DNA of 64,000 bases from UBA2334 sp964396895 (GTDB lineage: Bacteria; Pseudomonadota; Gammaproteobacteria; Burkholderiales; Burkholderiaceae_C). The notes beneath the pieces were generated by a model. That model searched no databases. It was not told the DNA's origin and was given only the letters and a program-made list of their open reading frames with translations. Made by a program: the position numbers and the translations under genes. Positions 55,356-63,617 of the stretch are shown here, in pieces (position 1 is the first letter of the stretch; each line of letters opens with the position of its first letter). The stretch is taken from contig CAYNGJ010000001.1 in NCBI GenBank assembly GCA_964396895.1, positions 186,001-250,000 of the forward strand, given 5' to 3'.

Positions 55356-57000
55356 GCAAGTGCCCTTTGCCCTGCGCGGGCGCAACCCCGATGTGCTGAC
55401 GTGCATTGCCAACCTGTCCAACGACGAGGTGTTCACCCCGCCCGAGCTGGCCGCCCGCATGTTGGATGCGCTGGCCGCAGCCTGGGCTGCAGACCACGGC
55501 GGGGCCAGCCTCTGGGCCAACCCCCATGTGCGGTTCTTGGACCCCTTTACCAAATCGGGCGTGTTTCTGCGCGAAATCACCACCCGCCTGACCGTCGGGC
55601 TGGCGCAGCACATGCCCAACCTGCCAGAGCGGGTCAACCACATCCTCACCCAGCAGGTGTTCGGCATCGGCATCACCCGGCTGACCAGCTTGCTGGCGCG
55701 GCGCAGCTTGTATTGCAGCAAACGGGCCAACGGCCCGCACTCCGTGGCCCAAGGCTTTGCCACCGAGGCGGGCAACATCTGGTTTGAGCGCACCGAGCAC
55801 AGCTGGGCCAACGGCAAGTGCACGTTTTGCGGGGCCAGCCAGGCCGCATTGGATCGGGGCGATGCGCTGGAAACCCACGCCTACGCCTTTATTCACACCC
55901 ACGACATCAAAGCTCGCATGGCCGAGCTGTTTGGAGAGCACATGCAGTTCGACGTGATCATTGGCAACCCGCCTTACCAATTAACTGACGGCGGTTTTGG
56001 CACCAGCGCTGCGCCTATCTATCAAAAATTTGTGGAGCAAGCCAAGGCGCTGGAGCCGCGCTACTTGTCTATGGTGATTCCATCGCGATGGTTTGCTGGC
56101 GGCAAGGGGCTGGATGAGTTCCGCGAGGCCATGTTGAAAGACGACCGCTTGCGTGCCATTGCCGACCATTTGAGTGCGGCAGATGTGTTTCCTGGCGTCG
56201 GCCTCAAAGGCGGGGTTTGCTACTTTTTATGGAACCGCGACCACCCTGGCCTGTGCGAGGTGAGCACGCATTTCAAAGACTGGCCCGTTTCCACTGCTAC
56301 CAGGCCTTTGATGGAAAACGGTGCAGACATCTTTATCCGGTTCAATGAAGGCCTGTCGATTTTGAAGAAGGTACTGAGCGTTGAAAGTGGCCAGTCAAAT
56401 GACCTGTGCATGCCCACAGGAAAACGCTTCGACTTGCTGGTCAGCTCCCGCAAGCCTTTTGCCCTCGAAACCACTTTCAAAGGCCGTAAGACCAAGCGAG
56501 CCGACGATGTAGTCATTCATCAAAACGGCGGCACGGGCTACGTCGCACGAAATTCAGTGCCAGCAGGCGCCGAGCTCATCGACAAATGGAAAATTTATAT
56601 CGGTCGCGCCGCCCCCGGCACGGGCAACCGCGACACCTACCCACACCGCATCTTGAGCACGCCGTTTCTGGGGGAGCCAGGCAGCATTTGCTCGGAAACC
56701 TACCTGTGCATAGGCCCTTTCGACACCAAGGCAGAGGCCGAAAGCGCCTTGTCCTACCTCACCTGCCGCCTGACCCGCTTGCTCATTCTTTTGCACAAAC
56801 CCTCCCAGGACACCACCCGCAAGGTTTACACCTTCGTGCCCACTCAAGATTGGACGCAGCGCTGGACGGATGCACTTTTGTACCAAAAGTACGGCATCAC
56901 ACCCGCTGAAATTGAATTCATTGAGAAAGTGGTGCGCCCCATGGACTTGAGCACCGATCTACTGGGCGATGTGGCAGTGGTGGAGCCCGACGATGAGTGA
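55342..57000 (+). CDS. Eco57I-like N6-adenine methyltransferase/restriction protein with NPPY motif
   Basis: A 552-residue protein. NDEVFTPPELAARMLDALAAAWAAD resembles the start of the previous protein, but the motif I position reads FLDPFTKSGVFLREI (about 65-79), without the usual GxG. The catalytic motif DVIIGNPPYQ is present at 204-213 and is followed by FVEQAKALEPRYLSMVIPSRWFAGGKGLDEFRE, as in Eco57I/TaqI-type enzymes. Two CxxC-like spots (LYCSK, KCTFCG) could bind zinc. The C-terminal half may recognise DNA. It overlaps its neighbours by 14 and 8 bases. Whether it has nuclease activity of its own cannot be told. Confidence 0.82.
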   Translation: MTATEQVPFALRGRNPDVLTCIANLSNDEVFTPPELAARMLDALAAAWAADHGGASLWANPHVRFLDPFTKSGVFLREITTRLTVGLAQHMPNLPERVNHILTQQVFGIGITRLTSLLARRSLYCSKRANGPHSVAQGFATEAGNIWFERTEHSWANGKCTFCGASQAALDRGDALETHAYAFIHTHDIKARMAELFGEHMQFDVIIGNPPYQLTDGGFGTSAAPIYQKFVEQAKALEPRYLSMVIPSRWFAGGKGLDEFREAMLKDDRLRAIADHLSAADVFPGVGLKGGVCYFLWNRDHPGLCEVSTHFKDWPVSTATRPLMENGADIFIRFNEGLSILKKVLSVESGQSNDLCMPTGKRFDLLVSSRKPFALETTFKGRKTKRADDVVIHQNGGTGYVARNSVPAGAELIDKWKIYIGRAAPGTGNRDTYPHRILSTPFLGEPGSICSETYLCIGPFDTKAEAESALSYLTCRLTRLLILLHKPSQDTTRKVYTFVPTQDWTQRWTDALLYQKYGITPAEIEFIEKVVRPMDLSTDLLGDVAVVEPDDE

Positions 57001-58042
57001 GCAGCCAGTGCCGCCTCTGGAAAAGTTCTACTCAGACAACCCCAAGTGGCACGAAAAAATCGGGGCCATCCATGCCTTGCTTGAGCGCGTCAAGATCAGC
57101 GAAGAGCAGTCGGGCAACGTGCTGCACCTGCGTCGGCGCAACCGCATCCTGTCGATTCACGCCTCCACGGCCATTGAGGGCAACCAACTCACCCTCGATC
57201 AGGTGACGGACGTCATCAATGGCAAACCGGTTTGGGGGCCGCCCAAGGACATTCGAGAGGTACAAAACGCTTGGAATGCCTACGGCGGGATGCCGGGCTA
57301 CGACCCGTGGTCGGTGGCTGACCTGCTGCTGGCACATGCACACCTGACGGATGCGCTCTTGGGTGAATCGGGTCAGTTTCGAACGGGTGGTGTGGCCGTG
57401 GTGGCCAGCGATGGCACGCTGCTGCACCGTGGCGCGTTGTCAGCGCAGGTGCCCGCATTGGTGGAGCAGTTGCTGGCCTGGGGCCAAACCAGTGAGGCGC
57501 ATCCGCTCATCGTGAGTTCTGCCGTGCACTACCGGCTGGAGTACATCCACCCGTTTCGTGACGGCAATGGCCGCATCGGGCGGTTGTGGCAAACGCTGAT
57601 TCTGTCGCGCTGGAACCCGTTGTTCGCCTGGATGCCGACCGAAACGCTGGTGCACCACAACCAGGCGCTGTACTACAAGGCGTTGCAAGATTCCCACGCG
57701 GGTGCAACGGTGGACTGCCGCCCGTTCGTTGACTTCATGCTCGATGCCATTGCCAATTCGCTCTACAAATACATTGATGTGGCGATGCGAACGGTTGACG
57801 ATTCAACGACCAATGTCCCTGTAAATGTCCCTGTAAATGTCCCTGTAAATGACTTGACTGCCAAGGTGTTGACGCTGGTGCGCGCCCAACCCAAAGTCAC
57901 AGCCCAAAAAATGGCCTTGACCTTGGGCGTGACGGACAAAACCATCAAGCGTCACCTGAAGGTGCTGCGAGAGCAGGGGCGAATCCAGCGCGTGGGTTCT
58001 GACAAGGCAGGCCATTGGGAAATCATTGAAAGACCCGCATGA
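56993..58042 (+). CDS. Fic-domain protein with inhibitory motif and C-terminal winged helix
   Basis: Fic proteins usually AMPylate target proteins. The 349-residue protein has an N-terminal inhibitory motif STAIEGNQLT (S58-E62-G-N64) and the full active-site loop HPFRDGNGRIGR (186-197), so it is of the self-inhibited N-terminal-helix class. A linker with three VPVN units (about 274-286) follows. The end is a winged-helix DNA-binding domain (MALTLGVTDKTIKRHLKVLREQGRIQRVGSDKAGHWEI). It starts inside the end of the methyltransferase gene (8-base overlap) and overlaps the helicase gene by 4 bases. It could act as a regulator or toxin of the system. Confidence 0.9.
   Translation: MSEQPVPPLEKFYSDNPKWHEKIGAIHALLERVKISEEQSGNVLHLRRRNRILSIHASTAIEGNQLTLDQVTDVINGKPVWGPPKDIREVQNAWNAYGGMPGYDPWSVADLLLAHAHLTDALLGESGQFRTGGVAVVASDGTLLHRGALSAQVPALVEQLLAWGQTSEAHPLIVSSAVHYRLEYIHPFRDGNGRIGRLWQTLILSRWNPLFAWMPTETLVHHNQALYYKALQDSHAGATVDCRPFVDFMLDAIANSLYKYIDVAMRTVDDSTTNVPVNVPVNVPVNDLTAKVLTLVRAQPKVTAQKMALTLGVTDKTIKRHLKVLREQGRIQRVGSDKAGHWEIIERPA
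57812..57847 (+). repeat. Tandem repeat of 12 bases, three units, in the fic gene
   Basis: Three perfect copies of AATGTCCCTGTA, then AATGAC. Each unit adds four residues (N-V-P-V) to the linker between the Fic domain and the winged helix. The unit is a multiple of three, so slippage would change linker length without shifting the frame. Confidence 0.95.
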
Positions 58043-60573
58043 ACAAGCCCAGCATTGACGACGTGTTGGCCCCCAAACCACAAGCCCGCCCGCGCATTTA
58101 TGCCTACAGCATCGCCGATGCGGCGCACGCGGGTTTGCTGAAGGTGGGCCAAACCACGCGGAATGCGCAACGGCGGGTGGCCGAGCAGCTTAAGACCGCA
58201 GCCATTCAAAACTTCACCATTGAGCTGGATGAACCTGCCGAGCGAGACAACGGTGCCCCGTTTACCGACCATGAGGTGCGTGCCGCCCTGGTGCGCAAAG
58301 GTTTTGACAACCCCCTGCTGGAGTGGGTGCGCTGCACGGTGGCCGACGTGCGCACCGTGTTGGCCGAGCTGCGCACCGGCCAGCGCCTGAGCGGGCGGCA
58401 TCACGAGACTTTTGGTCTGCGGGCCGAGCAAGCAGACGCAGTAGCCAAAACCGAGGCCTATTTCCGCTCCATCTGGGCTGAAAACGCAAGCGCTGCCCCC
58501 CGGTTTTTGTGGAACGCCAAGATGCGTTTTGGCAAAACCTTCACCACCTACAAGCTAGCCCAACGGCTTCATTCCAAGCGGGTGCTGGTGCTGACGTTCA
58601 AACCAGCAGTGGAGGATGCTTGGGCATCCGATTTGGAAAGCCATGCCGACTTTGACGGGTGGCAGTACCTGTCTCGCTCGTCAGGCAGCGACCCTACCCA
58701 AATTGACCGCGCCCAGCCGGTGGTGTATTTCGGCTCGTTTCAAGACCTGCTGGGGCGCGATGCAGTGGGCAACATCAAGCCGCGCAACGAATGGCTGCAC
58801 GCCGTGAACTGGGACTTGGTGGTGTTTGACGAATACCACTTCGGGGCCTGGCGCGACACCGCCAAAGAGCTGTTTGAGGGTGAAGACGAAGCGCCCAGCA
58901 TCCGCGAGCGTGAGTCGGACAAAGCACTGGAAACGGTGAACGAAGCGCTGGAGATGCGGGCCACCGCAGAGGCCGACTTTTTGCCCATCACCACCCGTGC
59001 CTACCTGTATTTGTCGGGCACGCCGTTCAAGGCGCTGGCCACGGGGGAGTTCATTGAAGAACAAATTTTCAACTGGACGTACACCGACGAGCAGCGGGCC
59101 AAACAGGCCTTTGCGGCCCTGAACCCAGGTCAGCGCAACCCGTATGCCGCGCTGCCGCAAATGCGGCTGTTGACCTACCAAATGCCCGACGAGCTGCTGG
59201 CCATTGCCAGTGGCGGGGAGTTTGACGAGTTTGACTTAAACGCTTTTTTTGAGGCCACTGGCTCGGGCCAGGGGGCTGTGTTTAAGCACAAGAGCGACGT
59301 GCAGAAGTGGCTGGACATCATCCGTGGTGGGTATGCGCCGCAATCGGCCGAATTGCTCAAAGCCAACGCACGCCCCCCGTTTCCGTATTCCGACAGCCGC
59401 TTGCTGCCGTATTTGCAGCATTCGTTTTGGTATTTGCCCAATGTGGCCGCGTGTCACGCCATGGCCAATTTGCTGGCCGAGCGGCACAACACGTTTTGGC
59501 ATGGCTACCAGGTGGTGGTGGCCGCTGGCGCGGAAGCTGGCATTGGGCTGGAGGCCTTGCCACCCGTACGCCGGGCCATTGGCAGTGGGTTTGACACGCA
59601 AACCATCACGCTGTCGTGCGGCAAGCTGACCACAGGGGTGACGGTGGCGCAGTGGTCGTCCATCTTGATGCTGCGCAACCTCAAATCGCCCGAGAGCTAC
59701 TTTCAGGCGGCGTTTCGGGTGCAGTCGCCATGGTCCATCAAAAACCCGAATGGCGATAACCCGAACGAAGAGGAAATTCTCAAGCCTTTGTGCTTCGTAT
59801 TCGACTTTGCGCCCACACGGGCGTTGCGGCAATTGTCGGAATACGGCATTGGCTTGCAGCCCAACGAGTCCAACCCTGAAAACGCGGTACGCGACCTGGT
59901 GGCGTTTTTGCCGGTGCTGGCGTTTGACGGCGCGCACATGACGCAAATCGACGCAGGCGGTATTCTGGACATTGCCATGGCGGGCACTTCAGCCACACTG
60001 CTAGCCCGCAAGTGGGAAAGCGCGCTGCTGGTGAATGTGGACAACGGCACCTTGCGCCGCATTCTGGACAGCGAGGAGGCCATGGCTGCGGTGGGGCGCA
60101 TTGAGGGCTGGCGCTCGCTGGGCGACAACGTGATTGAGACCATCATCAACAAGAGCGAGCGGGTAAAAGAGCTGAAAGCCAAGGCAAAAGAGGGCGATTT
60201 GTCGGCCAAGGAGAAGAAAGAGCTGTCTGCCGACGAAAAGGAATACAAGTCCCAGCGCAAGCTGGTGCAGGAAAAGCTCATCAAGTTCGCCACCCGCATC
60301 CCGGCCTTCATGTACCTGACTGACTTTCGCGAGAACACGCTGCAAGACGTGATCACCAAGCTGGAGCCCGATTTGTTTTTGACTGTGACCGGCCTCACGG
60401 TGCAAGACTTTCACCTGCTGGTGCGCCTGAAGGTGTTCAACACCGAGCAAATGAATGCAGCGGTGTTTGCGTTCAGGCGGTATGAAGACGCATCGCTGCG
60501 CTACACCGGCATTGAAAGTCACACCGGCCTGAGCCACTACGGGCTCTATGACACGGTGGTGGCACGGGACTGA
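58039..60573 (+). CDS. GIY-YIG/T5orf172-like nuclease fused to superfamily 2 helicase
   Basis: An 844-residue protein. The N-terminal region (about 20-52: IYAYSIADAAHAGLLKVGQTTRNAQRRVAEQL) fits the T5orf172/GIY-YIG nuclease pattern, with two Tyr and a KVGQT-R core. A helicase follows, with a Q-like LRAEQADAVAKTEAYF, Walker A-like NAKMRFGKTFTTYKLA (about 159-174), Walker B-box DEYH (264-267), SGTPFKA (motif III) and SYFQAAFRVQSPW (motif VI-like). A charged coiled segment (about 705-750) and a C-terminal domain end the protein. It is the last gene of the island and probably the DNA-translocating, cutting subunit. Start overlap with fic is ATGA. Confidence 0.85.
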   Translation: MNKPSIDDVLAPKPQARPRIYAYSIADAAHAGLLKVGQTTRNAQRRVAEQLKTAAIQNFTIELDEPAERDNGAPFTDHEVRAALVRKGFDNPLLEWVRCTVADVRTVLAELRTGQRLSGRHHETFGLRAEQADAVAKTEAYFRSIWAENASAAPRFLWNAKMRFGKTFTTYKLAQRLHSKRVLVLTFKPAVEDAWASDLESHADFDGWQYLSRSSGSDPTQIDRAQPVVYFGSFQDLLGRDAVGNIKPRNEWLHAVNWDLVVFDEYHFGAWRDTAKELFEGEDEAPSIRERESDKALETVNEALEMRATAEADFLPITTRAYLYLSGTPFKALATGEFIEEQIFNWTYTDEQRAKQAFAALNPGQRNPYAALPQMRLLTYQMPDELLAIASGGEFDEFDLNAFFEATGSGQGAVFKHKSDVQKWLDIIRGGYAPQSAELLKANARPPFPYSDSRLLPYLQHSFWYLPNVAACHAMANLLAERHNTFWHGYQVVVAAGAEAGIGLEALPPVRRAIGSGFDTQTITLSCGKLTTGVTVAQWSSILMLRNLKSPESYFQAAFRVQSPWSIKNPNGDNPNEEEILKPLCFVFDFAPTRALRQLSEYGIGLQPNESNPENAVRDLVAFLPVLAFDGAHMTQIDAGGILDIAMAGTSATLLARKWESALLVNVDNGTLRRILDSEEAMAAVGRIEGWRSLGDNVIETIINKSERVKELKAKAKEGDLSAKEKKELSADEKEYKSQRKLVQEKLIKFATRIPAFMYLTDFRENTLQDVITKLEPDLFLTVTGLTVQDFHLLVRLKVFNTEQMNAAVFAFRRYEDASLRYTGIESHTGLSHYGLYDTVVARD

Positions 60574-60583
60574 TGGCGCGTGG

Positions 60584-60648
60584 AGATTTTTATTTATAAA
60601 AATGGCCTGTTGCGCTTGCTGGTATCGAGATGACAGCTATCAGGTTTT
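60584..60648 (-). repeat. Dispersed AT-rich repeat, copy E, right edge of the accessory island
   Basis: The core is 60596-60640 (ATAAAAATGGC ... AGCTAT), in the same orientation as copy D and about 80% identical to it. It begins 10 bases after the helicase stop. Its far end contributes the stop codon of the AhpD-like gene on the minus strand. Confidence 0.8.
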
Positions 60649-61245
60649 AACCTTGGGTACCCGACCCATCAGGTAAAACTCTGGGTTGGGCACCATGCCG
60701 CTGAACGATGCCATGCGGTTGCTTAGGCCAAAGAAGGCGGTGATGGCGGCAATGTCCCAGGCATCTTCATCATCAAAGCCGTGGGCGGCCAGGGCGGCAA
60801 AGTCGGCATCGTCCACCTCGTGGGCGGCCAGGCACACCTTCATGGCGAAGTCCAGCATGGCTTTCTGGCGGGGCGGGATGTCGGCCTTTTTGTGGTTGAC
60901 GGCCACTTGGTCGGCCACCAGCGGCTTTTTCTCGTAAATGCGCAAGATGGCCCCGTGTGCCACCACGCAGTACAGGCAGTGGTTGGCCGCGCTGGTGGCG
61001 GTGACGATCATCTCGCGCTCACCCTTGGTCAGCCCGCTCTCGCGGCCCACGGTCTCTGGCGTCATCAGGGCATCGTGGTACGCAAAAAACGCGCGCCACT
61101 CGGCGGGGCGGCGGGCAAACGCCAGAAACACATTGGGAATGAACCCGGCTTTTTCTTGCACATCCAGGATGCGGGCGCGGATGTCGTCGGGCAGCGAACC
61201 CAGGTCGGGGAAGGGGTAGCGGGTGGTGGTGTTGGTGTCGCTCAT
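60640..61245 (-). CDS. AhpD-like carboxymuconolactone decarboxylase-family (peroxidase-related) protein
   Basis: From MSDTNTTTRYPFPDL (ATG 61245) it is 201 residues. The AhpD fold signature EREMIVTATSAANHCLYCVVAHGAILRI holds a CxxC pair and a following His, which suggests thiol peroxidase or alkylhydroperoxidase-like chemistry instead of ring decarboxylation. NRMASFSGMVPNPEFYLMGR near the end is typical of the peroxidase-related group. It lies 43 bases after the acuI-type gene on the same strand, so it is probably in that operon. The TGA overlaps repeat copy E. Confidence 0.88.
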   Translation of the reverse strand: MSDTNTTTRYPFPDLGSLPDDIRARILDVQEKAGFIPNVFLAFARRPAEWRAFFAYHDALMTPETVGRESGLTKGEREMIVTATSAANHCLYCVVAHGAILRIYEKKPLVADQVAVNHKKADIPPRQKAMLDFAMKVCLAAHEVDDADFAALAAHGFDDEDAWDIAAITAFFGLSNRMASFSGMVPNPEFYLMGRVPKVKT

Positions 61246-61288
61246 GGGGTGTCTCCTCGTGGTGGTTGGGGTTTTTGGGCGGGTGGGT

Positions 61289-62275
61289 TCAGCCCTGGCG
61301 GACCTTGACGACCAGGCGGCCGGCCACCCGCCCCGCCAACAGGGTGCTGGCGTGATCAATCGCCTCGCTCAGGGTGATTTCGTTGGTCACGGCCTCCAGC
61401 TTGGCGGGATCCAGGTCTTGTGCCAGGCGGGCCCATGCCGCTTGGCGCAGGGCCAGCGGGGCCATCACGCTGTCGATGCCTGCCAGCGTCACGCCGCGCA
61501 AAATGAACGGTGCCACGCTGGCGGGCAGGTCCATGCCCCCGGCCAGGCCGCAGGCCGTGACCACGCCGCCGTAGCGTGTGGTGGCGCAAGCATTGGCCAG
61601 GGTGTGGCTGCCCACGGTGTCCACCACGCCCGCCCAACGCTCTTTGCCCAGGGGTTTGCCGGGTGCGCTCAGGGTGGCGCGGTCAATGACTTCTGCGGCG
61701 CCCAGGGCCATCAGGTGGTCTGCGGCTTCAGGGCGGCCGGTGGAGGCCACCACGCGGTAACCCAGCTTGGCCAGCAACACCACGGCAATGCTGCCCACGC
61801 CGCCGTTGGCCCCGGTCACCAGAATTTCGCCGTCAGCGGGCTTGACGCCGTGGCGCTCCAGCGCCATGACGCACAGCATGGCGGTGTAGCCTGCCGTGCC
61901 AATGGCCATGGCCTGGCGCGCGCTGAACGCGGCAGGGCGGGCAATCAGCCACTCGCCCTTCACGCGGGCCTGCTCGGCCAGGCCACCGGTGTGGGTTTCG
62001 CCCACGCCCCAGCCGTTGTGGATGACGGCATCACCCACTTTCCAGTCGGGGTGGCTGCTGCTGATCACGTTGCCCGAGAAATCAATGCCCGGCACCATGG
62101 GAAAGCGACGCACCACGGGGGACTTGCCGGTGATGGCCAGGCCGTCTTTGTAGTTGAGGGTGGAGTACTCGACGGCGACGGTCACGTCGCCTTCAGACAG
62201 CACGGCGGGGTCCACTTGCGTCAGCTTGGCCTGGTAGCCGTTGTCGTCTTTGGTGATGAGGATGCCTGGGAACAT
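61289..62275 (-). CDS. acuI: MDR-family quinone oxidoreductase, acrylyl-CoA reductase (AcuI) type
   Basis: An NADPH-dependent reductase of the medium-chain superfamily; AcuI members reduce acryloyl-CoA to propionyl-CoA. The 328-residue protein starts MFPGILITKDDNGYQAKLTQVD. It has EYSTLNYKDGLAITGKSPVVRRFPMVPGIDFSG, GWGVGETHTGGLAEQARVKG, and the nucleotide motif ILVTGANGGVGSIAVVLLAKLGYRVVASTGR. The ATG has AAGGAG 8 bases upstream. The preceding TetR gene on the same strand matches the known acuR-acuI pairing. Exact substrate is inferred from family and context. Confidence 0.85.
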   Translation of the reverse strand: MFPGILITKDDNGYQAKLTQVDPAVLSEGDVTVAVEYSTLNYKDGLAITGKSPVVRRFPMVPGIDFSGNVISSSHPDWKVGDAVIHNGWGVGETHTGGLAEQARVKGEWLIARPAAFSARQAMAIGTAGYTAMLCVMALERHGVKPADGEILVTGANGGVGSIAVVLLAKLGYRVVASTGRPEAADHLMALGAAEVIDRATLSAPGKPLGKERWAGVVDTVGSHTLANACATTRYGGVVTACGLAGGMDLPASVAPFILRGVTLAGIDSVMAPLALRQAAWARLAQDLDPAKLEAVTNEITLSEAIDHASTLLAGRVAGRLVVKVRQG

Positions 62276-62361
62276 GGGTGTCTCCTTGTGAGGTGAATGG
62301 GTGAATGAAAGCGTGAGCTGCTGGGTGCGTGGCTGAGTGATTGTGCTTGCCAGTGCGTGGG

Positions 62362-63018
62362 TCAGGGGCGGGGCAACCCCGCCAGGTAGTGGGCAAAAAA
62401 GCAGGTCATGGGTTCGGTGGATCGGCACAGGCGGGCGCGAAGAATGGCACCTTCCCAACCGATCCAGAAGGTATGGGCCAAGGGGTGAAGGGCGGCCGAA
62501 GGGCTGAGCTCGCCAGCGTGCACCGCCTCGCCCAGGCACTGGGCCAGCAGGTCTTCCCAGCGGGTAAAGATGGCTTCGAGCTGCTGGCGCTGGGCTTCGC
62601 TCAGCTGGTTGACTTCTTGCCCCAGGTTGCCCACCAGGCAGCCACGCTGAAACCCGTACCGCGACATGCCCGCACAGGCATCGTCCACAAAGGCCTGCAG
62701 GCGCTGCAAAGGGGGCAGGGTGAGGTCGTCAAAATGCCGCTGCAGCTTGCGCTCGAAGTACACACCGTAGGCGGTGATGGCCTCGGTCACCCAGGCTTCT
62801 TTGGTGCCAAAGTGGTGGTAGAACGAGCCTTTGGGCAAGCCGGTGGCGCTGAGTACGTCGTCCAGCGGCGTGGCGCTGATGCCGCGCTCGGTCAGGAGTA
62901 CCACACCGGCGCGGACCAATTGCTCGCGCACTTGCGCGGGCGTGAGGCCACTGCGTGCGGGGCGGCCCCGGGGTCTGCTGGCGGGTGGTGAGGTCAAAGC
63001 TGGGGCGGTCGAGTCCAT
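62362..63018 (-). CDS. TetR-family repressor (AcuR-like)
   Basis: A 218-residue regulator. The N-terminal helix-turn-helix region is GRPARSGLTPAQVREQLVRAGVVLLTERGISATPLDDVLSATGLPKGSFYHHFGTKEAW (about 18-75), with the typical KGSFYHHF recognition end. The C-terminal ligand domain has RGCLVGNLGQEVNQLSEAQRQQLEA, as in the AcuR/NemR-like group that senses electrophiles or acrylate-type compounds. It lies 86 bases upstream of the acuI-type gene, so it likely represses its own operon. Repeat copy F lies in the spacer just beyond its start. Confidence 0.9.
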   Translation of the reverse strand: MDSTAPALTSPPASRPRGRPARSGLTPAQVREQLVRAGVVLLTERGISATPLDDVLSATGLPKGSFYHHFGTKEAWVTEAITAYGVYFERKLQRHFDDLTLPPLQRLQAFVDDACAGMSRYGFQRGCLVGNLGQEVNQLSEAQRQQLEAIFTRWEDLLAQCLGEAVHAGELSPSAALHPLAHTFWIGWEGAILRARLCRSTEPMTCFFAHYLAGLPRP

Positions 63019-63042
63019 GGCTTTTATATTAAACCATTTGGC

Positions 63043-63106
63043 TATAAATAGCTATAAGTGGCTGTTTATCATGCGGTGTCAGCGTTTTGATTGATTTTTT
63101 TTGAAA
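63043..63106 (+). repeat. Dispersed AT-rich repeat, copy F (weak match)
   Basis: It reads AAATAGCTATAAGTGG, then ATCATGCGGTGTCAGCG and a T-rich end. It aligns with copy G but less closely than the other copies do. It occupies most of the spacer between the divergent tetR and carboxymuconolactone decarboxylase-like genes, so it may instead be a promoter region. Confidence 0.4.
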
Positions 63107-63116
63107 GTGAGCCACC

Positions 63117-63557
63117 ATGAGCAATTCTTCAGCACCCGACATGCGCGACGCGCAGTTTGACGCGGGCTTGGTCACCCGCACCCAGGTCATGGGCGAGGCC
63201 TTTGTGAACAAGGCATTTGCCGGGGCCGATGACTTCAGCCTGGTGATGCAGGAGTTCATCACCCGCAACGCCTGGGGCAACACCTGGCAGCGCGGTGGCC
63301 TGGACCTGAAAACCCGCAGCCTGGTCACGGTGTCCATGCTGCTGGCGCTGGGCCGGGCGCACGAGCTGCGCGGCCATGTGCGCGGCGCGCTGAACAACGG
63401 GGCCACACCCGAGGAGTTGCGCGAGGTGTTTTTGCACGCCACGGTGTACTGCGGCTTTCCGCTGGCCATTGATGGCTTTCGCACAGCGTGCGAGGTCATT
63501 GCCGAGTGGCAAGCGGCGCAGGTGGCGCAAGGCTGCGAGGCAGCGGGACAGGGCTGA
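63117..63557 (+). CDS. Carboxymuconolactone decarboxylase-family protein (PcaC-like)
   Basis: A 146-residue AhpD-fold protein. MRDAQFDAGLVTRTQVMGEAFVNKAFAGADDFSLVMQEFITRNAWGNTWQRGGLDLKTRSLVTVSMLLALGRAHELRGHVRGALNNGATPEELREVFLHATVYCGFPLAIDGFR matches 4-carboxymuconolactone decarboxylases, with the conserved E-H-RGH segment and no CxxC. A role in protocatechuate breakdown is possible, but no other pca genes are here, and such proteins are often found outside that pathway. Confidence 0.85.
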   Translation: MSNSSAPDMRDAQFDAGLVTRTQVMGEAFVNKAFAGADDFSLVMQEFITRNAWGNTWQRGGLDLKTRSLVTVSMLLALGRAHELRGHVRGALNNGATPEELREVFLHATVYCGFPLAIDGFRTACEVIAEWQAAQVAQGCEAAGQG

Positions 63558-63617
63558 GAGGCCACTGGCTCACCCACGCAGGCGTCCCAGCCGGTGCGGC
63601 GGGTTGAACCCTGGCGG

